A stretch of 64,000 nucleotides of DNA, from the NCBI RefSeq assembly GCF_001940225.2, contig NZ_CP135164.1:930001-994000 (forward strand). The letters are read 5' to 3'. The notes under the pieces were generated by a model. It had not been told where the DNA came from and ran no database searches. It saw only the letters and a list, made by a program, of their open reading frames with translations. Origin of the DNA: Roseburia sp. 499. GTDB lineage: Bacteria > Bacillota > Clostridia > Lachnospirales > Lachnospiraceae. Made by a program: the position numbers and the translations under genes. Of the stretch, positions 46,152-55,295 are shown one piece after another. Position 1 is the stretch's first letter. Each line of letters starts with the position of its first letter.

Positions 46152-46178
46152 AGTTCAGCAATCGTGCTGAACTTTTTC
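46152..46178 (+). terminator. Terminator of ssrA
   Basis: AGTTCAGCA / TGCTGAACT stem with an ATCG loop and a TTTTTC tail, 10 bases after the tmRNA. Confidence 0.85.
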
Positions 46179-46295
46179 TGTATTATATGGCAAAATTTGC
46201 CAATCAAATTCTATTTTTATTTTCATAGAAATATATCAATTTATTTTGTTTTATTTAGAAAGAAAAGAGAAAAAAGTGAAATTTTTTAGCAGATA

Positions 46296-46304
46296 TGGTA
46301 TAAT
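46296..46304 (+). promoter_or_regulatory. Extended -10 promoter of the EIIC-EAL gene
   Basis: TGGTATAAT: extended TG plus a consensus -10 box, about 60 bases before the start codon; no strong -35 box is visible. Confidence 0.5.
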
Positions 46305-46365
46305 ATTGCGAAGGGTTTGATTCCCTGTAAATATATTAGCAAGAAGAAAAAATGGAGTATAAACT

Positions 46366-48456
46366 ATGGAGAAGACATTAAAAAAACATATGATGAAAAG
46401 TTTTTATAAAATAGAAAGTAGTCATTTACTGTCTATGATTAGAAGAGGACTTACCATGTTGGTTCCAATTCTAGTAATAGGGACAATGACACATGCAATT
46501 TTGTATTTTCCCAATGAAAGTTTTCGATATCTGATTGAAGAAAGAGTTCCGATGATTTCACAGTTTTTAGAAATTATTTATCAGGGAACATTTGGAATGT
46601 TTTCTATGTGTCTTGTGATTTCTTTGAGTATTAGTTATGCAATGGAAAAAGGCGAAGAAATTGATAAGATGTTTTTTTATGCGATAGTAGCAGTCGCTAG
46701 CTTTGGAACACAACTTGGGATGGTCGATGGAGAAATACAGACGGACATTTTGGGGAATACAGGTTGTTTTATGGCTATGATTGTAGGGCTATTGTCTTGT
46801 GCCATGTTTCATAGGTTGAGAAAGATAGAGGGGATTTCGCTTCGGAAATACACGGTAGGAATGGAGGCAATTCCGGCAAACGCTATCCAGAGTATTTTAC
46901 CGGCAACTATTACAGTTGGAAGTTTTGCTTTAATTCAGTATGCAGTGACAGCAATATCAGGTGAGAAGAATCTATATACTCTGCTGACAGGATTTGCATA
47001 TCGTGGATTTGAAGGAATAGGAAATGGTTTTTTATCTGCATTGTTATATACTGTGTTGGTACATGTTTTGTGGATACTTGGATTCCATGGAAGCCATATG
47101 ATGGAAACAGTAGCAATCGATAATTTCTCGGCAGTTGGTGAAAATATCATTTTCAGCAAGAGCTTTTTCGATACCTTTGTTGTAATGGGCGGATGTGGAA
47201 CGACTATTTGCGCTTTGATTGGAATTTTTCTTGTTGCGCGGAAAACGAGAATGCGCAATATTGGAAAACTGGCATTGCCAACTATAATATTTAATTCAAA
47301 TGATATTTTGAATTTCGGAATTCCTATTATATTAAATCCGGTTCTGGCAATTCCATTTGTATGTGTACCAATTATGGCGTTGGTAGTATCTTATGGAGCT
47401 GTTGCACTTGGACTGGTTCCTTGTGTTACTCATGAGATTACTTGGACAATGCCAATTCTGTTCAGTGGCTATATGGCGACAGATTCAGTTGCAGGAAGTA
47501 TACTACAATTAGTAATTGTAATAGTTGGACTTGCAATGTATATTCCATTTTTGAAAATGTATGAAAAAATATACGATTTGAAAATGGAAGAAAAGATGCA
47601 AAATCTTATAAGAGGACTTCAGGAATGTGAGGAAAAGGGGCAGAAGCCGGATTTTCTTCAGCGTATTGACGATTCCGGTATGGTAGCACGAACCTTGCTT
47701 CAGGAATTAAAAGCAGATTTGAAAAATAAAAAATTATATTTGATGTATCAGCCACAAGTGAATCGTGAAGGAAAATATATTGGTGGAGAAGCGTTGATTC
47801 GCTGGCAGCATCCGGAGTATGGATTTATTTATCCACCACTTATTATCTATTTGGCAACAGAGGGTGGAATCCTTCCGGAACTGGAGCGTGAATTGGTGGA
47901 TATGGCAGTGAAGGCAATTCAACAGATTTCCGAAAAATGTGAAGAGGATTTTAAAATATCCATAAATATTACGGCGCATTCATTGAATTGGGAGCTGGAA
48001 GAGTGTATAAAAGAAAAATTGGAGGAATGTCATGTACCGGCGGAAAAATTGTGGTTAGAGATTACAGAACAGGATGTATTAACCAATTCAGAAATAGTAA
48101 CCAGAAAAATCCATCAGTTAAAAGAGGCGGGACATAGGTTACTCATTGATGATTTTGGAATGGGTCATACCTCTTTGATTTATTTGCAATCTGACAACTT
48201 TGATGTAGTGAAACTGGATGGTTCATTGGTGCGTCAAATTGTGGAAAACGAGACGAATCAAAAGATTATAGCGTCTATTGTAGAATTGGGTAGAAAGCTT
48301 AGAATAAACGTAATTGCAGAGTTTGTGGAAAACGAAGAGCAGAAGCAGAAATTAGAAGAACTTGGATGCTACTGTTATCAGGGATACTTGTATGGAAAGC
48401 CAATGCTTTTGGAGGAGTTTATCGAAAATTTATGTGAGAATCATGCGAGAAAATAA
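46366..48456 (+). CDS. PTS EIIC-like membrane domain fused to EAL phosphodiesterase
   Basis: 696 residues. About 20-400 form a multi-helix EIIC-type sugar-permease domain (GFHGSHMMETV, NFGIPIILNPVLAIPF) without the EIIA or EIIB parts. About 440-695 form an EAL domain that hydrolyses cyclic di-GMP, with the catalytic set present: E-A-L at 475-477 in GGEALIRW, Asn in N-I-T-A-H-S, E-I-T-E-Q, LIDDFGMGHTSL, V-K-L-D-G, A-E-F-V-E and Q-G-Y-L-Y-G-K-P. The fusion suggests that a small molecule sensed or carried by the membrane part controls cyclic di-GMP breakdown. ssrA lies upstream; the next gene starts 13 bases downstream. Confidence 0.9.
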   Translation: MEKTLKKHMMKSFYKIESSHLLSMIRRGLTMLVPILVIGTMTHAILYFPNESFRYLIEERVPMISQFLEIIYQGTFGMFSMCLVISLSISYAMEKGEEIDKMFFYAIVAVASFGTQLGMVDGEIQTDILGNTGCFMAMIVGLLSCAMFHRLRKIEGISLRKYTVGMEAIPANAIQSILPATITVGSFALIQYAVTAISGEKNLYTLLTGFAYRGFEGIGNGFLSALLYTVLVHVLWILGFHGSHMMETVAIDNFSAVGENIIFSKSFFDTFVVMGGCGTTICALIGIFLVARKTRMRNIGKLALPTIIFNSNDILNFGIPIILNPVLAIPFVCVPIMALVVSYGAVALGLVPCVTHEITWTMPILFSGYMATDSVAGSILQLVIVIVGLAMYIPFLKMYEKIYDLKMEEKMQNLIRGLQECEEKGQKPDFLQRIDDSGMVARTLLQELKADLKNKKLYLMYQPQVNREGKYIGGEALIRWQHPEYGFIYPPLIIYLATEGGILPELERELVDMAVKAIQQISEKCEEDFKISINITAHSLNWELEECIKEKLEECHVPAEKLWLEITEQDVLTNSEIVTRKIHQLKEAGHRLLIDDFGMGHTSLIYLQSDNFDVVKLDGSLVRQIVENETNQKIIASIVELGRKLRINVIAEFVENEEQKQKLEELGCYCYQGYLYGKPMLLEEFIENLCENHARK

Positions 48457-48469
48457 GCGAGGGAACAGC

Positions 48470-49036
48470 ATGGAAAAAAAAGGAAGAATGGTAGAGGGTT
48501 TTTATTTTACAGATGAAAAGTTGGCAGAACAGGCGAAAAGAGAAGCAGATGGTGTCCGGTATATCAAGGAGCATACCAATATGGAGAATCAGGAAGTTGT
48601 ACTACAACTATATCATAAGCTTATGGAAGAAAAACTTTTTGAGACGCCGGTAGGAATTGGCTTTTTGAAAGAATTACGAGATTTTCTTCGAAAGGTGCCT
48701 GGTGTGCAGGAAAAGGAACTTGAGCCAATTCCTGTGGAGGTGCGTTCAAATGAAGATGAGGTGCGGAATATAAAGAGGGAAAAGACCGCATTTAAGGGGA
48801 AAATGGAGAGAAGACTAGAGCAGGAAAAGAAAAGATTGAGAACAAGCCTGGCAATAAATCTGTTTTTGGTAATTCTGGTGATTGGAATGATAGTTGTTAC
48901 GTTGACGAACAATCATCCTAATATTATAAATTATGAGAATAAGATTGTTGATAAATACGCACAATGGCAGCAAGAACTAGAAGAACGGGAGCAGACAGTA
49001 AGAGAAAAGGAGCAGGAACTCGGAATAACACCATAA
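48470..49036 (+). CDS. Membrane protein with coiled coils, unknown function
   Basis: 188 residues from ATG 48470 (GAGGGAAC upstream); an upstream in-frame ATG at 48443 overlaps the EAL gene end. Soluble N-terminal ~120 residues, a basic helix, one membrane helix at about 130-150, then an outside coiled coil ending in EREQTVREKEQELG. Family not recognised. Position suggests co-expression with the EIIC-EAL protein. Confidence 0.65.
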   Translation: MEKKGRMVEGFYFTDEKLAEQAKREADGVRYIKEHTNMENQEVVLQLYHKLMEEKLFETPVGIGFLKELRDFLRKVPGVQEKELEPIPVEVRSNEDEVRNIKREKTAFKGKMERRLEQEKKRLRTSLAINLFLVILVIGMIVVTLTNNHPNIINYENKIVDKYAQWQQELEEREQTVREKEQELGITP

Positions 49037-49104
49037 GTTTCACAGTTTTTACATATTTGTATGATATGATGTAGAACAAGTGAGAGTGGAAGGTGTGAAA
49101 GCAG

Positions 49105-49785
49105 ATGGAAAAATTGAAGATACTGGTAGTAGATGATGAGAGCAGGATGCGTAAATTAGTAAGTGATTTTCTGGTAAAACAGAACTTTGAAGTGTTGGAA
49201 GCGGCAGATGGAGAAGAAGCACTGGACAAGTTTTACGCAGATAAGGAAATTGCATTGATAATATTAGATGTTATGATGCCTAAGATAAATGGTTGGGATG
49301 TTTGTAAAGAGATTAGAGAGACTTCTAAGGTGCCGATTATCATGTTGACTGCCAAGGGAGAAGAGAGTGATGAACTGCTGGGATTTGATATTGGAGCAGA
49401 TGAATATATATCTAAGCCATTTAGTCCGAAAATACTGGTGGCACGTGTAGAAGCTATCTTGCGAAGGACGGGTAAGACAGGGGAGGATGAGGTCTTAGAA
49501 ATCGGTGGCATTACGATTGACCGTTTAGCACATCAGGTAAAAGTAGAAGGAAAAGAACTGGAATTAAGTTATAAGGAATTTGAATTATTAACTTATTTTG
49601 TAGAAAATAAAGGAATTGCACTTTCCAGAGAGAAGATTTTGAACCATGTGTGGAATTATGATTATTTTGGAGATGCAAGAACCATTGATACACATGTAAA
49701 AAAATTGCGTAGTAAATTAGGTAGTAAGGGAGAATACATTAAGACCATTTGGGGAATGGGTTATAAGTTTGAGGTAGAAGAATGA
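49105..49785 (+). CDS. OmpR/PhoB-family response regulator
   Basis: 226 residues. Receiver domain with D10, D11, phospho-acceptor D55 in LIILDVMMP and the conserved Lys in Y-I-S-K-P; a C-terminal winged-helix DNA-binding domain with ELSYKEFELL and DTHVKKLRSKL, ending GMGYKFE. It overlaps the histidine kinase gene by 4 bases (ATGA), a tight couple. Target genes unknown; the lipoprotein downstream is a candidate. Confidence 0.95.
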   Translation: MEKLKILVVDDESRMRKLVSDFLVKQNFEVLEAADGEEALDKFYADKEIALIILDVMMPKINGWDVCKEIRETSKVPIIMLTAKGEESDELLGFDIGADEYISKPFSPKILVARVEAILRRTGKTGEDEVLEIGGITIDRLAHQVKVEGKELELSYKEFELLTYFVENKGIALSREKILNHVWNYDYFGDARTIDTHVKKLRSKLGSKGEYIKTIWGMGYKFEVEE

Positions 49786-51254
49786 AACATTCCATAACCA
49801 GAAAAATTACAACTATTATGATAAGCATCGTAGCCGGCACAGTCTTACTGTGCTGGTTTATTAATACCACTCTTTTGGAGGACTACTATATCTCTCATAA
49901 AAAAGATGTTCTGATTGAGACGTTTCAGACGGTAGATAAGGCTTACGCGGAAGGAAACGGCGATACAGAATCGTTTGAAATTGAGTTGGAAAAACAGTGT
50001 GCCAATAGCAATATTACACTGATGGTAATTAGTTCAAATGGAACCATTATTCAGTCTAATGTGTCTAACAAGGACATGCTGTTAGAACAGTTTTTAGATA
50101 TTATGTTTTCCGCCCAAAGCCAGAATGCTGTAGTAGTAGAAAATACAAAGGATTATCTGATAGAAAAAACAGCAGATACCAGGTTGAAATCTGATTATTT
50201 GGTATTGTGTGGAACGATGCAGGATGGAAATCAGATTCTTTTACGAACTGCGTTGGAGAGTATTAAGGAAAGTGTAGGAATCGCCAATCGTTTTCTGGCA
50301 TATGTAGGAATAGTGGCTGTTATTTTGTGTGCTATTATTTTGTATTTTGTTACAAGAAGGATTACAAACCCTATTTTGCAACTGGCAGAAATTTCCAGAA
50401 GAATGACCAATCTGGATTTTGATGCAAAATTCCAGAGCCGGGGAGAGAATGAGATAGATTTTCTGGGCGAGCATATGAATCAGATGTCGGAAACGCTGGA
50501 AAAGACCATATCAGAGTTAAAAAGTGCCAATAATCAGTTGAAAATTGACATAGAAAAGAAAGAACAGGTTGATGAAATGCGCAAGGAATTCATTTCCAAT
50601 GTGTCCCATGAACTAAAAACACCGATTGCATTGATTCAGGGATATGCAGAAGGTTTACAGGAATGTATCAATGATGATGCAGAGAGTAGGGAGTTTTATT
50701 GTGAGGTTATCATGGATGAAGCGGAAAAGATGAATCGAATGGTAAAAAATCTTTTGACCTTAAATCAGTTGGAATCCGGAAATGAGCAAGTCGTATTTGA
50801 GCGTTTTGATATTACCGAGTTAATACAAGGAGTAATCAATGCCACAGCAATTTTGAGGGAACAGAATGGAATTAGCTTAACTTTAGACGCAGGAAAGCCG
50901 ATGTATGTATGGGCGGATGAATTTAAAACAGAGCAAGTGTTGACAAACTATATCAGCAATGCGATTCATTATGCTTCTGGTGAAAAAAAGATTCACATTA
51001 CGGTAAAACAAGAGAATGATATTGTAAGAGTAGGAGTATTTAATACAGGAAATCCAATTCCTGAGTCTGACATAGAACATATATGGGAGAAGTTTTACAA
51101 GGTAGATAAGGCAAGAACCAGAGAATATGGTGGGAATGGAATTGGACTTTCCATTGTAAAGGCAATTATGGATTCCTTCCATCGAGAATGCGGTGTTATT
51201 AATTATGAAAACGGGGTAGAATTCTGGTTTGAATTGGATGGCAAGAACAGCTAA
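49782..51254 (+). CDS. Sensor histidine kinase
   Basis: 490 residues. Membrane helix about 8-30, an extracytoplasmic sensor of ~130 residues, a second helix about 168-190, a HAMP domain (R-R-I-T-N-P-I-L-Q-L), HisKA with the phospho-acceptor His near 275 in SNVSHELKTP, and an HATPase domain with N-box NYISNAIHYA and G-box GNGIGLSIVK. The sensor domain gives no hint of the signal. Partner of the regulator at 49105. Confidence 0.95.
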   Translation: MKHSITRKITTIMISIVAGTVLLCWFINTTLLEDYYISHKKDVLIETFQTVDKAYAEGNGDTESFEIELEKQCANSNITLMVISSNGTIIQSNVSNKDMLLEQFLDIMFSAQSQNAVVVENTKDYLIEKTADTRLKSDYLVLCGTMQDGNQILLRTALESIKESVGIANRFLAYVGIVAVILCAIILYFVTRRITNPILQLAEISRRMTNLDFDAKFQSRGENEIDFLGEHMNQMSETLEKTISELKSANNQLKIDIEKKEQVDEMRKEFISNVSHELKTPIALIQGYAEGLQECINDDAESREFYCEVIMDEAEKMNRMVKNLLTLNQLESGNEQVVFERFDITELIQGVINATAILREQNGISLTLDAGKPMYVWADEFKTEQVLTNYISNAIHYASGEKKIHITVKQENDIVRVGVFNTGNPIPESDIEHIWEKFYKVDKARTREYGGNGIGLSIVKAIMDSFHRECGVINYENGVEFWFELDGKNS

Positions 51255-51332
51255 AATAGTTGCGGCTTAGATAAAATAATGGTAGAATAAAAGTATATTT
51301 GATGAAAGACAGCGTAGAAAAGGAGAGGGCCT

Positions 51333-52049
51333 ATGAAAGGATTCATGAAAAAGGGCACAGTCATCATAGTAGCAGGGATGCTTCTGACAGGCTGTGGAGA
51401 AGAGTTGACTACATTGACAGAGAGTGAAGAGGCAGTAATTGTTAATTATTCAGCCGGAACACTGGCGAAGTTCAATAAGCGTCAGCAGGATGGGATGACC
51501 GCTGTTGCTTTAAAAGAAGAAACAGAGACAGACGAGATGACAGTTTCGGAAGAGAACGAACAGACGGACGAACAGGAGAAGCAGGAAAGCCAGGAGAAGC
51601 AGGATGCGGATACGGTGGATGCACAGGAAGGGGAACCGGAAGTAAGTTTGAACCAAGCACTTGGACTTACAGGAGTGGAGATAAAGTACACTGGGTATGA
51701 GATAAGCAGCAGTTATGAAGAAAGTGATTATTTTTCCATGGCGGCTACAGAGGGAAAAACATATTTTGTAATGAAGTTTAATCTTACTAACACAGGGAAC
51801 GAAGAGGTGATGTGTGATATATTAAATCAAAAGCCAATCTTCACATTATCTTTAAATGGAACTTCAGCACGCAAGAATGAGGTTACATTGCTTCCGAATG
51901 ATTTGTCTACATATTCTGCAAGTCTGGCACCAGGGGCAGTTACGGAGGCAGTGCTTATCTTTGAAGTACCGGTAGGAGAGACTACAGAGATTACATCTAT
52001 CCAGGCTGATGTTCAGGTGAACGGGATAACTGTAAATGTCATCATGTAA
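51333..52049 (+). CDS. Lipoprotein with Glu/Gln-rich linker and beta-sandwich domain
   Basis: 238 residues. Signal peptide with lipobox LLTGC (Cys near 21). Residues ~55-105 form an acidic Glu/Gln/Lys linker; the C-terminal ~125 residues look like a DUF4352-type Ig-like domain (KTYFVMKFNLTNTGNEEV, then V-L-I-F-E-V-P). AAAGGAGAGGG precedes the ATG. Located 78 bases after the kinase, so it may belong to its operon or be its target. Confidence 0.7.
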   Translation: MKGFMKKGTVIIVAGMLLTGCGEELTTLTESEEAVIVNYSAGTLAKFNKRQQDGMTAVALKEETETDEMTVSEENEQTDEQEKQESQEKQDADTVDAQEGEPEVSLNQALGLTGVEIKYTGYEISSSYEESDYFSMAATEGKTYFVMKFNLTNTGNEEVMCDILNQKPIFTLSLNGTSARKNEVTLLPNDLSTYSASLAPGAVTEAVLIFEVPVGETTEITSIQADVQVNGITVNVIM

Positions 52050-52115
52050 AAAGTACAAAATAACAAAAAAGTTTGAAAAAATGTAAAAAATATTGTGTAT
52101 TTTTTGAAAATAATA

Positions 52116-52124
52116 TGCTATAAT
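52116..52124 (+). promoter_or_regulatory. Candidate promoter of cheV
   Basis: Extended -10 TGC-TATAAT with no good -35 box, in a very AT-rich 150-base gap; about 80 bases before the start. Confidence 0.4.
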
Positions 52125-52203
52125 ATTTGAAAAGAGCAGAGAAAAAATAATGTAAATACGGATAAAAACAGTATGAGTAAGATGCCGGAGAGGAGAAGGT
52201 ACT

Positions 52204-53145
52204 ATGGATACAAATATTCTTTTAGAGAATGGAACAAATGAACTGGAGGTGTTGGAATTTACCTTAGCTGGAAATCATTATGGTATTAATGTTGCTAAGA
52301 TTCGTGAAATTTTGACATATCAGCCGGTAACTCCGATTCCAAATGCTCATCCAAGCGTGGAAGGTATATTTATGCCAAGAGATACCATGATAACAGTTAT
52401 TAATTTGAGAAATTGTCTTGGAATTCCGAACATGGAACAAGACGGACTGTTTATTATCACAAACTTTAATAAGTTGAACATTGCATTTCATGTCGATGAA
52501 GTTTGTGGAATTCACAGACTTTCTTGGGCAGATATCATTAAGCCGGATTCTACAATTAATGTTGAAGAAAGTGGAGTATCTACAGGTGTTATTAAGTTAG
52601 AGGATCGTTTGATTGTAATTCTTGATTTTGAAAAGATTGTAACTGATATTAGTCCGGAAACAGGATTGCAGGTATCTGATATGGATGAAATTGGAGAAAG
52701 AGACAGAAGTGAATCTCCAATCGTGATTGCAGAAGATTCACCATTGTTATCTAAACTGATTACAGATTGTCTGAAGAAAGCCGGATATACACATTTAGTA
52801 GTGTGTGCGGATGGACAGGAAGCATGGGATAAGCTTTGTGAGTTCCGTGATAGTGGTACTCTGGACAATAAGGTACATTTAATTATTACGGATATTGAGA
52901 TGCCGAGAATGGATGGACACAGACTTACGAAGTTAGTAAAGGAAGATGATGATATAAAACATATTCCTTTGATTATTTTCTCATCAATGGTAAATGAAGA
53001 TTTACGAAGAAAGGGAGAAGCACTTGGTGCAGATGCACAGCTTACAAAGCCGGAGATAGGAAAGCTGGTAGATGCTATCGATAAGCTTTTGGATGAGAGA
53101 GAAAATAAATTAGCAGCAAAGGCGGCTAAGAGTAATATTGCATAG
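52204..53145 (+). CDS. cheV: Chemotaxis protein CheV
   Basis: 313 residues: a CheW-like coupling domain (about 1-155; EFTLAGNHYGINVAKIREIL) and a receiver domain (about 173-300) with I-A-E-D-S, TDIEMPRMDG and T-K-P-E. CheV couples receptors to CheA and adapts when phosphorylated. It implies that the organism is motile or has a chemotaxis-like pathway, although no flagellar or che genes lie nearby. GGAGAGGAGAAGG precedes the ATG, and a hairpin terminator follows. Confidence 0.95.
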   Translation: MDTNILLENGTNELEVLEFTLAGNHYGINVAKIREILTYQPVTPIPNAHPSVEGIFMPRDTMITVINLRNCLGIPNMEQDGLFIITNFNKLNIAFHVDEVCGIHRLSWADIIKPDSTINVEESGVSTGVIKLEDRLIVILDFEKIVTDISPETGLQVSDMDEIGERDRSESPIVIAEDSPLLSKLITDCLKKAGYTHLVVCADGQEAWDKLCEFRDSGTLDNKVHLIITDIEMPRMDGHRLTKLVKEDDDIKHIPLIIFSSMVNEDLRRKGEALGADAQLTKPEIGKLVDAIDKLLDERENKLAAKAAKSNIA

Positions 53146-53157
53146 TCTATAGATAGA

Positions 53158-53194
53158 AGGAGATTCTGATGAGAAGTCGGAGTCTCCTTTTTAT
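53158..53194 (+). terminator. Terminator after cheV
   Basis: AGGAGATTCTGA pairs with TCGGAGTCTCCT (with G-T pairs) around 7 bases, then TTTTTATT. Confidence 0.8.
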
Positions 53195-53318
53195 TAAGTA
53201 AACTTATAAAATACAGTAAATTTTTTAATATCACTTATATGCTCCGCTCCTTGTCACAGGCAAAAACCCATGTTACAATAAAAAAGATGTAATACCATAT
53301 CGAAGGAGGATGTCAGGA

Positions 53319-54032
53319 ATGAACATGTTGTCATTGGAAACTGAATTAAAAGGAAATTCTTATCCTGGAAGAGGAATTGTAATCGGTAAATCAACGGATG
53401 GAAAGTACGCTGTTACCGCTTATTTTATTATGGGAAGAAGTGAAAATAGCAGAAATCGTGTATTTGTAGAGGATGGGGAAGGAATCCGTACACAGGCATT
53501 TGACCCGTCTAAGCTGAGCGATCCAAGTCTGATTATTTATGCTCCTGTAAGAGTGTTGGGCAACAAGACAATTGTTACTAATGGAGATCAGACAGATACT
53601 ATTTATGAGTTGATGGATAAGCAGCAGACTTTTGAACAGGCACTTCGTACCCGTGAGTTTGAACCGGATGCGCCGAATTATACCCCTCGTATCTCTGGTA
53701 TTATGCATGTGGAGAATGGAGCATATAATTATGCAATGTCTATTTTGAAGAGTAACAACGGTAATCCGGATGCTTGCAATCGTTATACATTTGCTTATGA
53801 GAATCCGGTAGCGGGAGAAGGACATTTTATTCATACCTATATGGGAGATGGTAATCCATTGCCAAGTTTCGAAGGAGAACCGAAGCTTGTAGCACTGGAA
53901 GGTGATATTGATAGTTTTACAGAAAAGGTATGGAATAGCTTGAATGAAGATAATAAGGTATCTCTTTTTGTAAGATATATTGAAATTGAGACAGGAAAAT
54001 ACGAGACCAGAATCGTAAATAAGAATAAATAA
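53319..54032 (+). CDS. purO: IMP cyclohydrolase, PurO-like
   Basis: 237 residues of the IMP_cyclohyd family, which closes FAICAR to IMP, a job done in most bacteria by the N-terminal part of PurH. Seen: NSYPGRGIVIGKS, YFIMGRSENSRNR and NYTPRISGI. I chose ATG 53319 because AAGGAGG ends 9 bases before it; ATG 53310 overlaps that site. The next gene encodes the AICAR formyltransferase half of PurH, so the two last steps of IMP synthesis are made by separate proteins. Confidence 0.88.
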   Translation: MNMLSLETELKGNSYPGRGIVIGKSTDGKYAVTAYFIMGRSENSRNRVFVEDGEGIRTQAFDPSKLSDPSLIIYAPVRVLGNKTIVTNGDQTDTIYELMDKQQTFEQALRTREFEPDAPNYTPRISGIMHVENGAYNYAMSILKSNNGNPDACNRYTFAYENPVAGEGHFIHTYMGDGNPLPSFEGEPKLVALEGDIDSFTEKVWNSLNEDNKVSLFVRYIEIETGKYETRIVNKNK

Positions 54033-54057
54033 ATTGTGTTGGAGCATGGAGGAAAAC

Positions 54058-55236
54058 ATGAAAGAATTAGAGTTAAAATATGGATGTAATCCGAATCAGA
54101 AGCCATCCAGAATTTATATGGAGAATGGCGAGCTTCCTATTAAAGTATTAAGTGGTAAACCAGGATATATCAATTTTTTGGATGCATTTAATGGATGGCA
54201 GTTGGTAAAGGAATTAAAGCAGGCAACCGGACTTCCGGCAGCAACATCCTTTAAGCATGTATCACCGGCAGGTGCAGCAGTAGGACTTCCTCTTACTGAT
54301 GTGGAAAAGAAAATCTATTGGGTAGATGATATGGATATAGAGTTTACACCGCTTGCTAATGCATATGCAAGAGCCAGAGGTGCAGACCGTATGTCTTCCT
54401 TTGGAGATTTCATTTCTTTATCTGATGTCTGTGATGTGGCAACAGCTAAAATTATTAAACGCGAGGTTTCTGATGGTGTTATTGCACCGGGATATGAACC
54501 GGAAGCGCTTGAAATTTTAAAGGCGAAAAAGAAGGGAAATTATAATATTATTGAAATTGACCCAAATTATGTACCGGCTCCAATTGAGCATAAAGAAGTA
54601 TTTGGTATCAGCTTTGAACAGGGAAGAAACGAACTGAAGATTGATAAGGATTTCTTTGATAATATTGTAACAGAAAATAAGGAAATTCCGGAATCTGCAA
54701 AAATTGACCTTGCAATTGCAATGATTACGTTGAAGTATACTCAGTCTAATTCAGTCTGTTATGCAAAGGGTGGACAGGCAATTGGAATCGGTGCCGGACA
54801 GCAGTCCAGAATCCATTGTACTCGTCTTGCAGGACAGAAGGCAGATAACTGGTTCTTACGTCAGTCTCCAAAGGTACTTGGATTACAGTTCGTAGACGGA
54901 ATCGGAAGAGCTGACCGTGATAATTCCATTGACCTTTATATTGGTGATGATTATATGGACGTATTGGCAGATGGTGCATGGGAGAAAATCTTTAAGGTAA
55001 AACCAGAGGTATTTACCAGAGAAGAAAAGCGTGCATGGTTAGATCAGATGACAGATGTGGCACTTGGCTCTGATGCATTCTTCCCATTCGGCGATAATAT
55101 TGAACGCGCTCATAAGAGTGGTGTGAAGTATGTGGCAGAACCGGGCGGATCTATTCGTGATGATAATGTTATTGATACATGTAATAAATACAATATGGCA
55201 ATGTGCTTTACAGGAATTCGTTTGTTCCATCACTAA
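54058..55236 (+). CDS. AICAR formyltransferase (stand-alone PurH C-terminal type)
   Basis: 392 residues from ATG 54058 (TGGAGG 5 bases upstream). Transfers a formyl group from 10-formyl-THF to AICAR. The protein begins directly in the transformylase fold (ELKYGCNPNQKP), has S-F-K-H-V-S-P-A-G-A-A-V-G and ends with the EPGGSIRDD and FTGIRLFHH segments of PurH; the cyclohydrolase half is absent and replaced by the upstream gene. The spacing of 25 bases supports an operon. Confidence 0.93.
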   Translation: MKELELKYGCNPNQKPSRIYMENGELPIKVLSGKPGYINFLDAFNGWQLVKELKQATGLPAATSFKHVSPAGAAVGLPLTDVEKKIYWVDDMDIEFTPLANAYARARGADRMSSFGDFISLSDVCDVATAKIIKREVSDGVIAPGYEPEALEILKAKKKGNYNIIEIDPNYVPAPIEHKEVFGISFEQGRNELKIDKDFFDNIVTENKEIPESAKIDLAIAMITLKYTQSNSVCYAKGGQAIGIGAGQQSRIHCTRLAGQKADNWFLRQSPKVLGLQFVDGIGRADRDNSIDLYIGDDYMDVLADGAWEKIFKVKPEVFTREEKRAWLDQMTDVALGSDAFFPFGDNIERAHKSGVKYVAEPGGSIRDDNVIDTCNKYNMAMCFTGIRLFHH

Positions 55237-55252
55237 GAAAATAATGATGAAA

Positions 55253-55289
55253 AAAGGGCGTTACACCAAGGTTTGGTGTAACGCCCTTT
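55253..55289. terminator. Bidirectional terminator between convergent genes
   Basis: A 17-bp perfect stem AAAGGGCGTTACACCAA / TTGGTGTAACGCCCTTT with a 3-base loop; A-rich and T-rich flanks serve both strands. It closes the AICAR formyltransferase and tmcAL genes. Confidence 0.92.
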
Positions 55290-55295
55290 AGAATA

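Noticed and set aside
46141..46365. Island attachment site at the 3' end of ssrA
   Set aside because: A normal terminator follows the tmRNA and no integrase gene or repeated ssrA end was found nearby.
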